44,387 nt of DNA from Phaeodactylibacter sp. (GTDB taxonomy: Bacteria; Bacteroidota; Bacteroidia; Chitinophagales; Saprospiraceae). The notes below the pieces were generated by a model. It ran no database searches and had not been told where the DNA came from. It was given only the letters and a program-made list of their open reading frames with translations. Each line of letters opens with the position of its first letter. Position 1 is the first letter of the stretch. The position numbers and the translations under genes were made by a program. Shown piece after piece: positions 31,980 to 40,837 of this stretch. The stretch lies in assembly GCF_022763345.1 (NCBI RefSeq), contig NZ_JALEGS010000094.1, positions 1-44,387 on the forward strand, in the 5' to 3' direction.

Positions 31980-34565
31980 TCAGGGGCGGCTGACCATCAG
32001 TTTCAATACCTGTGTATGCCCTTCCCGCTGCAGCCGGACGAAGTACAAGCCTGCAGGATAACTGCTGAGGTCCAGGCTGTACGAAGCTCCTGAAAACGTT
32101 GCCGTTTCCAAAACTTGCCCGTTAGACCGCAACAGGGATAAATGTACCGGTCCAGTTCCCAGGTTTCCGTCCAACCTGACCGTAGCCCTTTCAGCCGCCG
32201 GGTTAGGAAAGACCTTAGCATCCATAACTGGAGTGGGCATCGATGCCGTACCCGATGGCGTTTCCAGCGACAATCGGAATATCCAGGTTTCCAAGGCATC
32301 AAGGACCGCATTGCTTATCACCCAGTTTTCTATGCCCCCGGTGGCGTTTACAGTGAGCGTACCCATGTCTGTATCCGACCGGATTTCTGTAATACGATAT
32401 TCCCCGGCGGGCAGAGAAGAAACCGGAAGATTGAAGGTGGTGTTGAAAAAGCTATTGAAGTCCATATTAGCGACCATCACCAGGGCCTCCTCTTCCAGAA
32501 TGCGGGCATAACTTAGAATTTCTTCTGAGCTGGACTGTACATCCAGCAGGTAGCCGCGGCGCAGGGCTTCTTCTTCATTGCGCAGGTGCACAAGTTCCCG
32601 GTAGGTACTGAGCAGGGAAGAAGGGTTATTCTCCATATTCGCTACGTTATTGGCCGTGTAGCCCCCTCCCACTCCGATCCACGGGTTTCCGTTGGTGAAC
32701 CCGGCATGGGCGCCTCCTGTCCATTGCATAGGGCGGCGGATGTTCTCATGGGCACCGGTGCCCAACATGCCTACTTCTTCTCCATAATAGATAAAGGGAA
32801 CGCCAGGCAGCGTCAAATAAATAAATGCCGCCTGCTTCATTTTGTAGTCCAGTGCCTCAAACTGACTGTAGATGCGGTCGATATCGTGGTTGGTCAGAAA
32901 AGTAGCGTACTGAAGCTTCGGGTACCCCTCTTGAATAACCGCCAGTTGCTGTCGGATGGGCGAAGCTGTACCCCCGTTGACCCCCGCAATAATCCCGTAA
33001 GCCAGGTCGAAATCGAAACAAAGATCCAGCCGCTCCTCCGTGACGTAAGGAAGAATGGAAGCGGTATTAGACCACACCTCTCCTACCGTTACGGCGTCCG
33101 CATTTGCGTTTTTGTACAACGTTCTGAAATCCTCCAGCAGCTCGAAGGTTTCAGGTGTATTCTCCAAAATTGTCCCATCCTCATCGAGGTACTTGATGGC
33201 ATCCAGGCGGAAGCCATCCACGCCTTTGTTGAGCCAGAACTCAGCGATGTCAAAGATTTCCTCTTTCACCGGGGGGTGGCTGTAGTTGAGGTCTGGCATG
33301 CCGCCCCAAAACAGGCCATAGTAGTAATCGCCGTTGCGCGGGTGCCAGACCGTCTGTCCCCACGGGCCGATAAAGCCGGGATTTGAGTCCGACCACACGT
33401 ACCAGTCCCGGTAGCCGCCCAGGCTGTTGACCGATTGCTGAAACCAGGGGTGCTGATCGGAGGTATGGTTCATCACAAAGTCGATGATGATTTTGATGCC
33501 CCGGTCGTGGGCAGCTTCCAGCAGGGCTTCGAAGTCCTCCATAGTGCCGTAGTCCGGCTCGGTAGCGTAGTAGTCTGTGACGTCATAGCCGTGGTAGGAA
33601 GGCGATTCCATCATCGGCATCAGCCATATGCCGGTAATGCCCAGGTCGGAATCAGTATCCGGGTCGCCATCATTTAGGTAGTCGAGTTTCTCAATAATGC
33701 CCTGAAAATCGCCTATGCCATCTCCGTCGCTATCGTAAAAACTGCGGACGAAGATTTCGTAGAAGACGGCATCGTTCCACCAGTGTGTCTCGAAGTCAAG
33801 GGAGAAAGCCGGGTCACAGAGGGTGCAGCTGTTGAAGCAATACACCAAAGGCCCGATGCCACCAGCCTCCGCCTGTACCGTACGTACCCGCTGCCCATCC
33901 GGTCCTTCCACCGTACAATCCAAAGGAGGTGTCTCCACGGTGCTGCCATTGAGAAATACATACTGATAGTCACCGGGAGGTACGCTCAAACGGGTTTCGA
34001 ATACGCCGTCCCCGTCCTCATCCTGTAAGGGGATAGCAGTGGGGGCCCAGTTCGCCGGCAGCCCAGCTGCTTCCTGGAAATCGCCCATCACGAAGACGCC
34101 TTCGGGAGCAACCGTTTCCATTTCCATATTGACGGCGAGGCGCAGCGTGGCATTGCAGGAGTCGAAAGTTAATGCCGGAAGACTTAGCCCGGCCTCTCCT
34201 ACTGTCACCTGCCGGTTGAAGTTGCCGCCACCATCGCCAATCGCGCAATCTGCGGAAGGCAGCTCCGGTTTTTCATTCCAGCTGCTGCCATTGACAAATT
34301 TGTACAGGTAAGTGCCGGGGGGCACCTCTACGGTCAGTTCATACACCTGGTCTCCATCCGGGTCTGCCAGAGGAGAAGCGCCAGGCATCCAGTCGCCGCC
34401 GTACCCTGCAGCGGCCTGAAAGTTGCCGGCAACGTGCACGCCATTGGGCGACAGGGTTTCCTGGCTCATGTCTACCCGGAAGGTTAGGGGGACGGGTTGG
34501 GCGGGACTTGTTACAGCAACTGCGAAAAAAAGAAGGATTAAGAAAAAGGAGCGAGATGTATTCAT
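31980..34565 (-). CDS. Secreted GH13 alpha-amylase-family glycoside hydrolase with T9SS domain
   Basis: An 861-aa extracellular enzyme for alpha-glucans such as starch or glycogen. After the signal peptide (1-22), two similar beta-sandwich modules (about 25-138 and 139-247) each contain a V.GNFQ/MGDFQEAAG motif and PPG.Y.Y.F, resembling glycan-binding modules. The GH13 barrel follows (about 262-640), with region I DFVMNH (362-367), region II GFRLDA with Arg453 and nucleophile Asp455, region III acid Glu496 (VGEVW), and region IV NHD with Asp561. All catalytic residues are present. A beta domain and a type A T9SS sorting domain (from about 785, AKVFPNP) end the protein. Exact specificity is not predictable. 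Confidence 0.94.
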   Translation of the reverse strand: MNTSRSFFLILLFFAVAVTSPAQPVPLTFRVDMSQETLSPNGVHVAGNFQAAAGYGGDWMPGASPLADPDGDQVYELTVEVPPGTYLYKFVNGSSWNEKPELPSADCAIGDGGGNFNRQVTVGEAGLSLPALTFDSCNATLRLAVNMEMETVAPEGVFVMGDFQEAAGLPANWAPTAIPLQDEDGDGVFETRLSVPPGDYQYVFLNGSTVETPPLDCTVEGPDGQRVRTVQAEAGGIGPLVYCFNSCTLCDPAFSLDFETHWWNDAVFYEIFVRSFYDSDGDGIGDFQGIIEKLDYLNDGDPDTDSDLGITGIWLMPMMESPSYHGYDVTDYYATEPDYGTMEDFEALLEAAHDRGIKIIIDFVMNHTSDQHPWFQQSVNSLGGYRDWYVWSDSNPGFIGPWGQTVWHPRNGDYYYGLFWGGMPDLNYSHPPVKEEIFDIAEFWLNKGVDGFRLDAIKYLDEDGTILENTPETFELLEDFRTLYKNANADAVTVGEVWSNTASILPYVTEERLDLCFDFDLAYGIIAGVNGGTASPIRQQLAVIQEGYPKLQYATFLTNHDIDRIYSQFEALDYKMKQAAFIYLTLPGVPFIYYGEEVGMLGTGAHENIRRPMQWTGGAHAGFTNGNPWIGVGGGYTANNVANMENNPSSLLSTYRELVHLRNEEEALRRGYLLDVQSSSEEILSYARILEEEALVMVANMDFNSFFNTTFNLPVSSLPAGEYRITEIRSDTDMGTLTVNATGGIENWVISNAVLDALETWIFRLSLETPSGTASMPTPVMDAKVFPNPAAERATVRLDGNLGTGPVHLSLLRSNGQVLETATFSGASYSLDLSSYPAGLYFVRLQREGHTQVLKLMVSRP

Positions 34566-34672
34566 ATTTACAAGGTTAAGATAGGTGATGAACTAAAGGC
34601 GTAGACAAACAGGAACCAGAAGTAACCATATTTTGTTATCTTGTTAAATGCTATTTTACCAAAAGTTTCACA

Positions 34673-34975
34673 ATGGGGCAAATCAATGATATTAAGCTAG
34701 ACTTGATAAAGCTGGTTACCAAGATATCTGATATAGATCATTTATGGTCGATTTATCAGACGGCTGTCTCTATGCAAGAAAAGTCGCCCGAAAGCAATGA
34801 AACAGAGGATCCGTTTTTGAAGGGTCAAGTCCAAGTCAGAATGGGTGTAACTAAAGACCAGGTGTTTGAAGAACAGGGTAACAAATCGATCAACTTCCAG
34901 GAATTACAGGAAATTGTTGCCGATAGCGAACCTTGGGAAGTCTCTCTAGAAGAAATGCTAGATCAACTCGACTAG
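34673..34975 (+). CDS. Probable antitoxin of a PIN-toxin pair
   Basis: A 100-aa acidic protein with a mostly helical N-terminus and C-terminus (ending WEVSLEEMLDQLD). I do not recognise a DNA-binding motif with confidence. It is called an antitoxin because it ends 5 bp before a PIN-domain toxin gene, the usual arrangement. The frame is intact although the toxin is broken. Confidence 0.6.
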   Translation: MGQINDIKLDLIKLVTKISDIDHLWSIYQTAVSMQEKSPESNETEDPFLKGQVQVRMGVTKDQVFEEQGNKSINFQELQEIVADSEPWEVSLEEMLDQLD

Positions 34976-34980
34976 GAAAT

Positions 34981-35425
34981 ATGGACTATTTATTGGACTT
35001 CAACATCATCCTGACCTACAGCCGGAGTGATAAAATAACCCGCCGACTCGAAGCTAATTATAAAATCTTTGACGGTCAAAACCGAATTGCGTTATCCGTA
35101 GTCTCTAAAGGAGAAATTGAAGCTGCTATTCTTTAGTGGGCCTTGGAGAAGGAAGAAAAAGAAGAATTCAGTACCTGATGAACCGTTTAACCATTTTCGG
35201 GATCAACTTCGATAAGATCATTCAAAAATACGCCGAGATTGACGCCTACAGCCAGGGTAAGATCAACCCCCCACTGCTAAGTTTTCCTCCAGAAACATGG
35301 GTAAAAATGATTTGTGGATAGCTGCGACAGCAAGTGCTTTCGATTTGCAACTTGTCACTATGGATAAAGACTTCAATCATTTAGCTCCATCCTACATAGA
35401 CTTACTTTATGTTGAAACAACCTAA
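34981..35425 (+). pseudogene. PIN-domain (VapC-like) toxin, broken by two frameshifts
   Basis: Three reading frames together give one PIN-domain protein of about 145 aa. Segment 1 (34981-35136) starts MDYLLDFNIIL, with the first PIN Asp at residue 6, and ends at a TAG. Segment 2 (from about 35136) reads WG/VGLGEGRKRRIQYLMNRL and on to YAEIDAYSQGK. Segment 3 (to 35425) carries GKNDLWIAATASAFDL and VTMDKDFNHL, the conserved C-terminal acidic residues. Each junction moves the frame by the same step (-1, equivalent to +2). It would not make a working toxin unless the frameshifts are sequencing errors. Confidence 0.75.
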
Positions 35426-35522
35426 CCGCTCAAAAATAGTGGGTCTCTTATCTGACATACCTTGACTCTCGTGTAGCGATTTTGAAAACAATGGCTTACT
35501 TTAAAAAGCAAAGGTAAATCTT

Positions 35523-37202
35523 ATGAAGCCATTAATACTGTGCATTATCATTTCACTTGGCGCCTCCTCAGCCAATGCTCAGGTCGAATGGGCGCTCGAT
35601 GAGCTATTCCCGGATAGCATTAAGACCTTTGTGGTGTCTCAGCGGGGGGAGCACTTGCTTAATTCCACCTACGGGTTTAATAGTCCAAAACTGGTAGTAG
35701 GAAATGCAGAAGAGCCAGAGGTATTCTTTCTGGCTGTACACGAGAGCAACGGAAACGGTAGTAGTACTCTTGATATTTCAGATATTATCGAACTGCCAGA
35801 CTCCACTTTCGTTATCCCTCACATCACAGCTTGGATGGATAGTCAGGGTTGGGTGACTTTTGTAAGGTATTTCCAACATTACAATACTTTATGGGAAGAT
35901 TCTGTACCACGCTGTGACCACAATCTTTCTCATAATCTAACCGGTCCTAAAGGAGATGTTTTCCCAACCGGTGAAATAGCCCTGCTTGGGACAGAGGCTC
36001 ACTTCGGCTTCAATTATGCGAACAGTGGTTCGTTTTTTGTGGAATCCTGTCAGCCCTTATGGGAATCCTACTTTGAATTCCAGGTGCAGGATCAAACGAT
36101 CACCTCGGATGGGCGCTTGATTTATACCGGGCCTACTGGCTTGTACACGATTTCCGCACAGGGAGTTCCAACCGCTCACTTTCCGCAGTGGCATTTCAGC
36201 CGCATCGAGCCCAATCAATACAACGGCATCATCGGCTACCGGCACGATTCTCTTTTTGCCCTTTCACCTGATTTTGAAATCCTGCAGGCCGCTGATTTCA
36301 CAGCCGACTCTATTTTGGATTTCTCAACCGGACACGGCAAGGTAGCCGTGCTTACGCAAAGCCAGCAAGCCTATATTTTCAATGACAGCCTTCAATTGCA
36401 GGGCAGCTTCTCTCTGAATGAGGATAGTGACTTTTGGCGCGTGGATGTGGGGGCTGAATACCTGGGGCTTGCCGGGCTGGAAACATTTGGCTCCGATATG
36501 CCAACGGGAGGCACAGAAGCCTTTTTCTCCACCTCCTACACCTTTGAAGGCGAAGACTTTGGGCTCGACCGGGACCTGGGCATCGTTGGGTACCAATTGG
36601 GAGCGGTGCTTTACACGCAGGGCGATCCGGCTTTTCCAGGGTTTAGCCGGACTTACTTTGACTCGGTTGTAGTCCAGGTACAAAACTTCGGTGACGAAGC
36701 TGTCAGCCGGTTCAAAATTCGGTCCGGTAATCGTCCCGCACGCTTTGCCTATGATTTCGAAGGGCAGGACCTTCTCCCCGGAGACACTTTACAGGTGACG
36801 CTGAGCAATTTCTGGATCCACACCGAGGGCAATGCGGGAGACCTGGAGCCCGTTTGCTTCTGGACCTCACACCCCGACGACAAGACCGATGCCAATTCAG
36901 GGAATGATGGCACTTGTGCTGATTTTGTAGTCAGCACGTCCACTGCACCTAAAGCTATGCGACTTAAGGTCTTTCCTAACCCCGCTCAGGATCAGCTATT
37001 CGTTGACTGGGGTGGTTCCGGGGCTGCCACCTGCCTTATTCTTCATCCCACGGGGCAAATCATGGAACAATTTGTACTGCCTGTACAAGGCAACAACCCG
37101 CTCCAGGTAAACATCAGTCCGTATCCGGCGGGCGTGTATATCCTGTCCTTTCAAACTGCGGAAGGGGAAAGTGCGGCTAAGCGGTTTATCATCGCCCGGT
37201 GA
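35523..37202 (+). CDS. Secreted T9SS cargo protein of unknown function
   Basis: A 559-aa protein with a signal peptide (about 1-20, ending ANAQ). The body has repeated beta-rich segments with aspartates (for example HDSLFALSPDFEI and QAYIFNDSLQLQGSF), suggesting a beta-propeller-like fold. A CARDB-like beta domain is possible around 380-470. The C-terminus (from about 480) is a type A T9SS sorting domain: LKVFPNPAQDQLFVDW, then YPAGVYILSF. It would be exported and anchored or released at the surface. I do not recognise an enzyme motif. It stops 11 bp before the stop of the converging SusC-like gene. Confidence 0.8.
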   Translation: MKPLILCIIISLGASSANAQVEWALDELFPDSIKTFVVSQRGEHLLNSTYGFNSPKLVVGNAEEPEVFFLAVHESNGNGSSTLDISDIIELPDSTFVIPHITAWMDSQGWVTFVRYFQHYNTLWEDSVPRCDHNLSHNLTGPKGDVFPTGEIALLGTEAHFGFNYANSGSFFVESCQPLWESYFEFQVQDQTITSDGRLIYTGPTGLYTISAQGVPTAHFPQWHFSRIEPNQYNGIIGYRHDSLFALSPDFEILQAADFTADSILDFSTGHGKVAVLTQSQQAYIFNDSLQLQGSFSLNEDSDFWRVDVGAEYLGLAGLETFGSDMPTGGTEAFFSTSYTFEGEDFGLDRDLGIVGYQLGAVLYTQGDPAFPGFSRTYFDSVVVQVQNFGDEAVSRFKIRSGNRPARFAYDFEGQDLLPGDTLQVTLSNFWIHTEGNAGDLEPVCFWTSHPDDKTDANSGNDGTCADFVVSTSTAPKAMRLKVFPNPAQDQLFVDWGGSGAATCLILHPTGQIMEQFVLPVQGNNPLQVNISPYPAGVYILSFQTAEGESAAKRFIIAR

Positions 37203-37213
37203 GGCACGCCTTT

Positions 37214-39958
37214 TTAGAGCGTCAATTCCACCCCAAACGTAAAGGTACGGGCGGGCAGGTAAGTATTGCGCCAGTCGATGCCCCAAGACAGTATATTCTC
37301 ATCGCTATAATGCCTCCCAAAGCCGGTACTGCGGAGTGGTCCGTAGCGCACTTCGGGGTCAACACCGGTATACCGGGTTAGGGTAAATAGATTCTGAGTA
37401 TTTAGAAAAACCCGTAAGGCCTGATCTTCAAGCCGGCCGTCAGCACGTCTCAAGCCGGGCCGGTAACTAAGCGTTAGGTTGTCAAGACTCAGAAAAGAGG
37501 CCGACTCCACATGCTGGCTATTGATAATTGGCCGCTCTTTGAGGAACCGATTAAAAGGTTCTCCAACCGCGACATTATACAAGTTCGTCACTGCACCGCT
37601 ACCGTAAGATGCCCGGGTCGCATTGAGCAAGTCGTGCCCGAAAACACCCCTGAAGAATACCTGGACATCAAAGCGGCCCCACTGAAATGTATTGCCTAAA
37701 CCCAATGTAAACGAGGGCTGGGCATTGCCCAATACGGCAAAGTCTTCCTCTTCATTCATAAAGGAACCGTCCCCATTTTGATCTTCAAATATATATTCAC
37801 CATCATCATCCACGCCTGCGTAGACTGGCCCCCATATCTGTCCCATCAACGCTCCACTTTGGAAGCGTATAGGCTCTTGATAAGAAAGACCAAACGTCAA
37901 TGGCGGGCCCAAATAACCAGCCTTGGTAGCCCGGTTGAGCCCGTTTTCCAACTTGGTACGACCAGTAGCTGCCACGACCGCCATCTGCCATCTAATTGCC
38001 CCACTTTGTTTAGCCTCCCACTCGAGTGTCACCTCGGTACCCTGAGTGACAAACCGGGCATCGCGCTCCCATAAGTTGCCACGCCCCGAAAGCACCGGAG
38101 CGTTGGCATATACAAAATCCAGAAAGTTGCTCGTGACTGAACGATAAGCATTGATACTGCCCACCAGTCTGCGCCTGTATACACTAAAATGCATCCCCAG
38201 GTCGAAAGTCTCGCCCCGCTCCGGGCGTAAGGGACTTGGAGCAACACTATACCCCCCATTCGGCACTGTTATTAAAGGTGTGCCAGAGGGCGTTCCTCCT
38301 GTCAGACCATAGCTTGCACGCAAGCTCAGGGCATCTATATTCTTTGATTTCCAAAACAGGCCTTCGAAGTTGTAAGACGCTCCTACGGAAGGAAAAGCAT
38401 TCCAATCGTTTTCCCGGTCGAACAATGGTAACCGCTCATAGCGCAAAGCTCCATATATAGCCAGTGGCTTTTTAACTGTAAGGTGCACCATAGCGAACCC
38501 CGCTTCCAGGGCAGTCTCACCAGCAAAGGACCGGACCTCACCCAGCCCCTGAAAGAAATCTATCGATTCGGACAGGTTATTGTAATCGACTTCATCTTCT
38601 GCGAAATCTCCTCCCTCAATTAAAATACCATCACCCCGCAGATATTGCCGGGAGTACCCGGCAATTATTTGCAGACCGCTACCTTGCCACACCCGACGTT
38701 CATACCTCAGCAATGCTTCTGTAAGGGCACTGCGTTGGGACTGTGTCGACTTTGCCGCAAATCCATTCTCGAAAAATCCACGGTACCAGGCTGTTTTCTG
38801 ATAGGCCTCTCCTAATGTCCGATTCGATTGCTGCACGGCATATCGACCAGACAGGCTTAGTCCCCTTGCCACCTCAAACTCAGCATGTAGGTTGGTGGCC
38901 CATACCGTCTGCTCTGCTTCACGAACAGCTTGTTCTGTTATAGAAAGCGGATTGAAGACCTCCACTTTCCCTGTTTCGAAATACCCACCATAATCTACCG
39001 CTGCCGGATCAAATACCGGTGCAGTAGGGTTAAAAATGTGCGCATACCGGAACGCTTCCGGAAAGCCCAAATCGCTGTCCTGACTGGCCGTATTTACGGT
39101 AGCCGAGACCTTTAGCCGGTCATCCAAAGCCGTTTGCTGTATACTGGCCCGCCCGTTAAAGCGCTGAAAGCCGGAGCCCCGCAGTATGCCCGATGCATTG
39201 CGGTAGTGCCCCGAGGCCCGGTAGGAGGTGCCGCCATTTCCACCCGATAAGGACAAGCTGTGTATGTGGGCCAGGCCGGTACGTGTGATTTCATCCACCC
39301 AATCAGTGCGATGACCCAAGTTTTCTCCTCCCAGCTCCAGGAAGGTCGGTACGTCTGCCATTTCTGCCTGCCGCGACAGCAGCTCTGTACTGACTGAGCC
39401 TTGATAGCGGATGACCGGTTTGCCAGCTTCCCCTTGCCTGGTTTCAATCTGAATTACGCCCGGCAGGCCTCTAAGCCCATAGATAGCTGTGGCAGCGCTG
39501 CCCCGCAGCACAGTCACCGAGGCAATATCCTGAGGGTCAATAGTGAGCAGGTCCGCAGCCGGAAAACCGTCCACGACGATCAGCGGTGAGCGGGGTCCGT
39601 TGAGGGCAGCAATACCCCGCAGGCGCACATCGAATGGCTGGTTAGGGTCATTGCCGGCGCGGGCAATGGTGAGGCCGGCGATCCTGCCCTGCAGTAAATG
39701 CATGGGATCCTGTATGTTGCCCTGATTAAAATCCTCCGCCTGTAAATGGGCAACTGGTAGCGGGCTGATTGCTTCATTGGTTTCCATACCATAGGGCAAG
39801 GGAATAACCTCTGCAGTCTTTCTGTAGACGGAACTATAGCGCTCATGGAGCAGCAGGCTATCCGTTTGAAGGGTATCCTGAGCTTGGGAATGAAGCACAA
39901 CAGTGGCTGAAAAAAGGATGAGGAGCAAAAATTTGCGCGAAGTAACCGGAGCGGGCAT
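37214..39958 (-). CDS. SusC/RagA-like TonB-dependent receptor without SusD partner
   Basis: A 914-aa outer-membrane receptor. The signal peptide (about 1-26) is followed by only about 60 residues before the plug, so the carboxypeptidase-regulatory-like domain usual in SusC is absent. The plug covers about 75-195 and has the SusC signature VDGFPAADLLTIDPQDIA and SVTVLRGSAATAIYGLRG. The beta-barrel runs to the C-terminus (FTFGVELTL). No susD lies beside it; its neighbours are a T9SS cargo gene and a divergent beta-barrel gene. It may import a small molecule or work with a distant partner. Confidence 0.88.
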   Translation of the reverse strand: MPAPVTSRKFLLLILFSATVVLHSQAQDTLQTDSLLLHERYSSVYRKTAEVIPLPYGMETNEAISPLPVAHLQAEDFNQGNIQDPMHLLQGRIAGLTIARAGNDPNQPFDVRLRGIAALNGPRSPLIVVDGFPAADLLTIDPQDIASVTVLRGSAATAIYGLRGLPGVIQIETRQGEAGKPVIRYQGSVSTELLSRQAEMADVPTFLELGGENLGHRTDWVDEITRTGLAHIHSLSLSGGNGGTSYRASGHYRNASGILRGSGFQRFNGRASIQQTALDDRLKVSATVNTASQDSDLGFPEAFRYAHIFNPTAPVFDPAAVDYGGYFETGKVEVFNPLSITEQAVREAEQTVWATNLHAEFEVARGLSLSGRYAVQQSNRTLGEAYQKTAWYRGFFENGFAAKSTQSQRSALTEALLRYERRVWQGSGLQIIAGYSRQYLRGDGILIEGGDFAEDEVDYNNLSESIDFFQGLGEVRSFAGETALEAGFAMVHLTVKKPLAIYGALRYERLPLFDRENDWNAFPSVGASYNFEGLFWKSKNIDALSLRASYGLTGGTPSGTPLITVPNGGYSVAPSPLRPERGETFDLGMHFSVYRRRLVGSINAYRSVTSNFLDFVYANAPVLSGRGNLWERDARFVTQGTEVTLEWEAKQSGAIRWQMAVVAATGRTKLENGLNRATKAGYLGPPLTFGLSYQEPIRFQSGALMGQIWGPVYAGVDDDGEYIFEDQNGDGSFMNEEEDFAVLGNAQPSFTLGLGNTFQWGRFDVQVFFRGVFGHDLLNATRASYGSGAVTNLYNVAVGEPFNRFLKERPIINSQHVESASFLSLDNLTLSYRPGLRRADGRLEDQALRVFLNTQNLFTLTRYTGVDPEVRYGPLRSTGFGRHYSDENILSWGIDWRNTYLPARTFTFGVELTL

Positions 39959-40110
39959 AGATTTTATGATTTGTTAAATCTATGACGCATATCTGCTCAA
40001 TGAATTGGAAGAACACCCCACTTTAACAGGTGGAACAGCAAAAAATATTTATTTGAATGCAGCGTTAGTCTTAAACGCCGGGTTCTGAAAGTGAATCAAA
40101 TACCCTAGAT

Positions 40111-40833
40111 ATGAGACCTGTAACCTTCCTTCCTGTTGTTTGTATCCTGTTTTTTAGCTTTTCCGGAACTGCACAAAGCCGTTTTTCTTTCGGTCTGGAG
40201 CTATTCCCACATGCATCCTGGGAACAGGATCCGGTTATTGACGATTTCGGGCCGAGGTTTTCCAAACACGCCGGTATGCAGGTGGGCTATCAGTTGGGGC
40301 AGAATTTCCGGCTGCAGTCCGGGTTGGCTTATACCGAGATCGGGCGCCGGTTCAAGTTTGACGGTGACGACCTTCGATGGGGCAATCAACATGACGGGCA
40401 AGGTGGCTTCAATCCGGATATCCCAGCACCAAATATTGGTACAGTAACCCAGAATACCGTGCATCGCTTTGTAGAAGTGCCCTTCAGGCTAACCTACCTT
40501 TCACCCGGTGAGCAGGTCCGTTTTTACTTGTCCGGTGGTATCGCTCCCCGAATCCACATTCAATCTGTAAACCGGTCTCGTCATGAGCTACCAGACAATG
40601 GAGGTGTAGAGCGCGATAGTGCGCCCATTTCTTTAGTGGATTTCGACCGTCTGCAGTTCAGCATACTGGGCAGCGCAGGTGTGGAAATGAACCTGAGCGG
40701 AACGACCTTTTTCGCAGGGCCCCGCATTCAATTCCAGCAACTCACCGGTGAATCAGAGTCACTAACCGGGCCCAATGCCTTTGAGCTCGGGTATATGCAA
40801 TTGGGGCTGGAATTTGGGGTGCGGTTTTACTAG
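40111..40833 (+). CDS. Outer-membrane beta-barrel (porin-family/PorT-like) protein
   Basis: A 240-aa protein with a signal peptide (about 1-22, ending GTAQS) and alternating amphipathic beta-strands: GMQVGYQLGQNFRLQSGLAY, RFVEVPFRLTYLSPGEQVRF, and the C-terminal LGYMQLGLEFGVRFY, ending in an aromatic residue as is usual for outer-membrane barrels. It resembles the outer membrane beta-barrel domain family. Function is unknown. It converges on the next gene with only 4 bp between the stop codons. Confidence 0.75.
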   Translation: MRPVTFLPVVCILFFSFSGTAQSRFSFGLELFPHASWEQDPVIDDFGPRFSKHAGMQVGYQLGQNFRLQSGLAYTEIGRRFKFDGDDLRWGNQHDGQGGFNPDIPAPNIGTVTQNTVHRFVEVPFRLTYLSPGEQVRFYLSGGIAPRIHIQSVNRSRHELPDNGGVERDSAPISLVDFDRLQFSILGSAGVEMNLSGTTFFAGPRIQFQQLTGESESLTGPNAFELGYMQLGLEFGVRFY

Positions 40834-40837
40834 AAGG

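Noticed and set aside
34981..35425. Programmed frameshifting in the PIN toxin gene
   Set aside because: Two shifts would be needed and no slippery heptamer with a following structure is evident. Decay or sequencing error is simpler.
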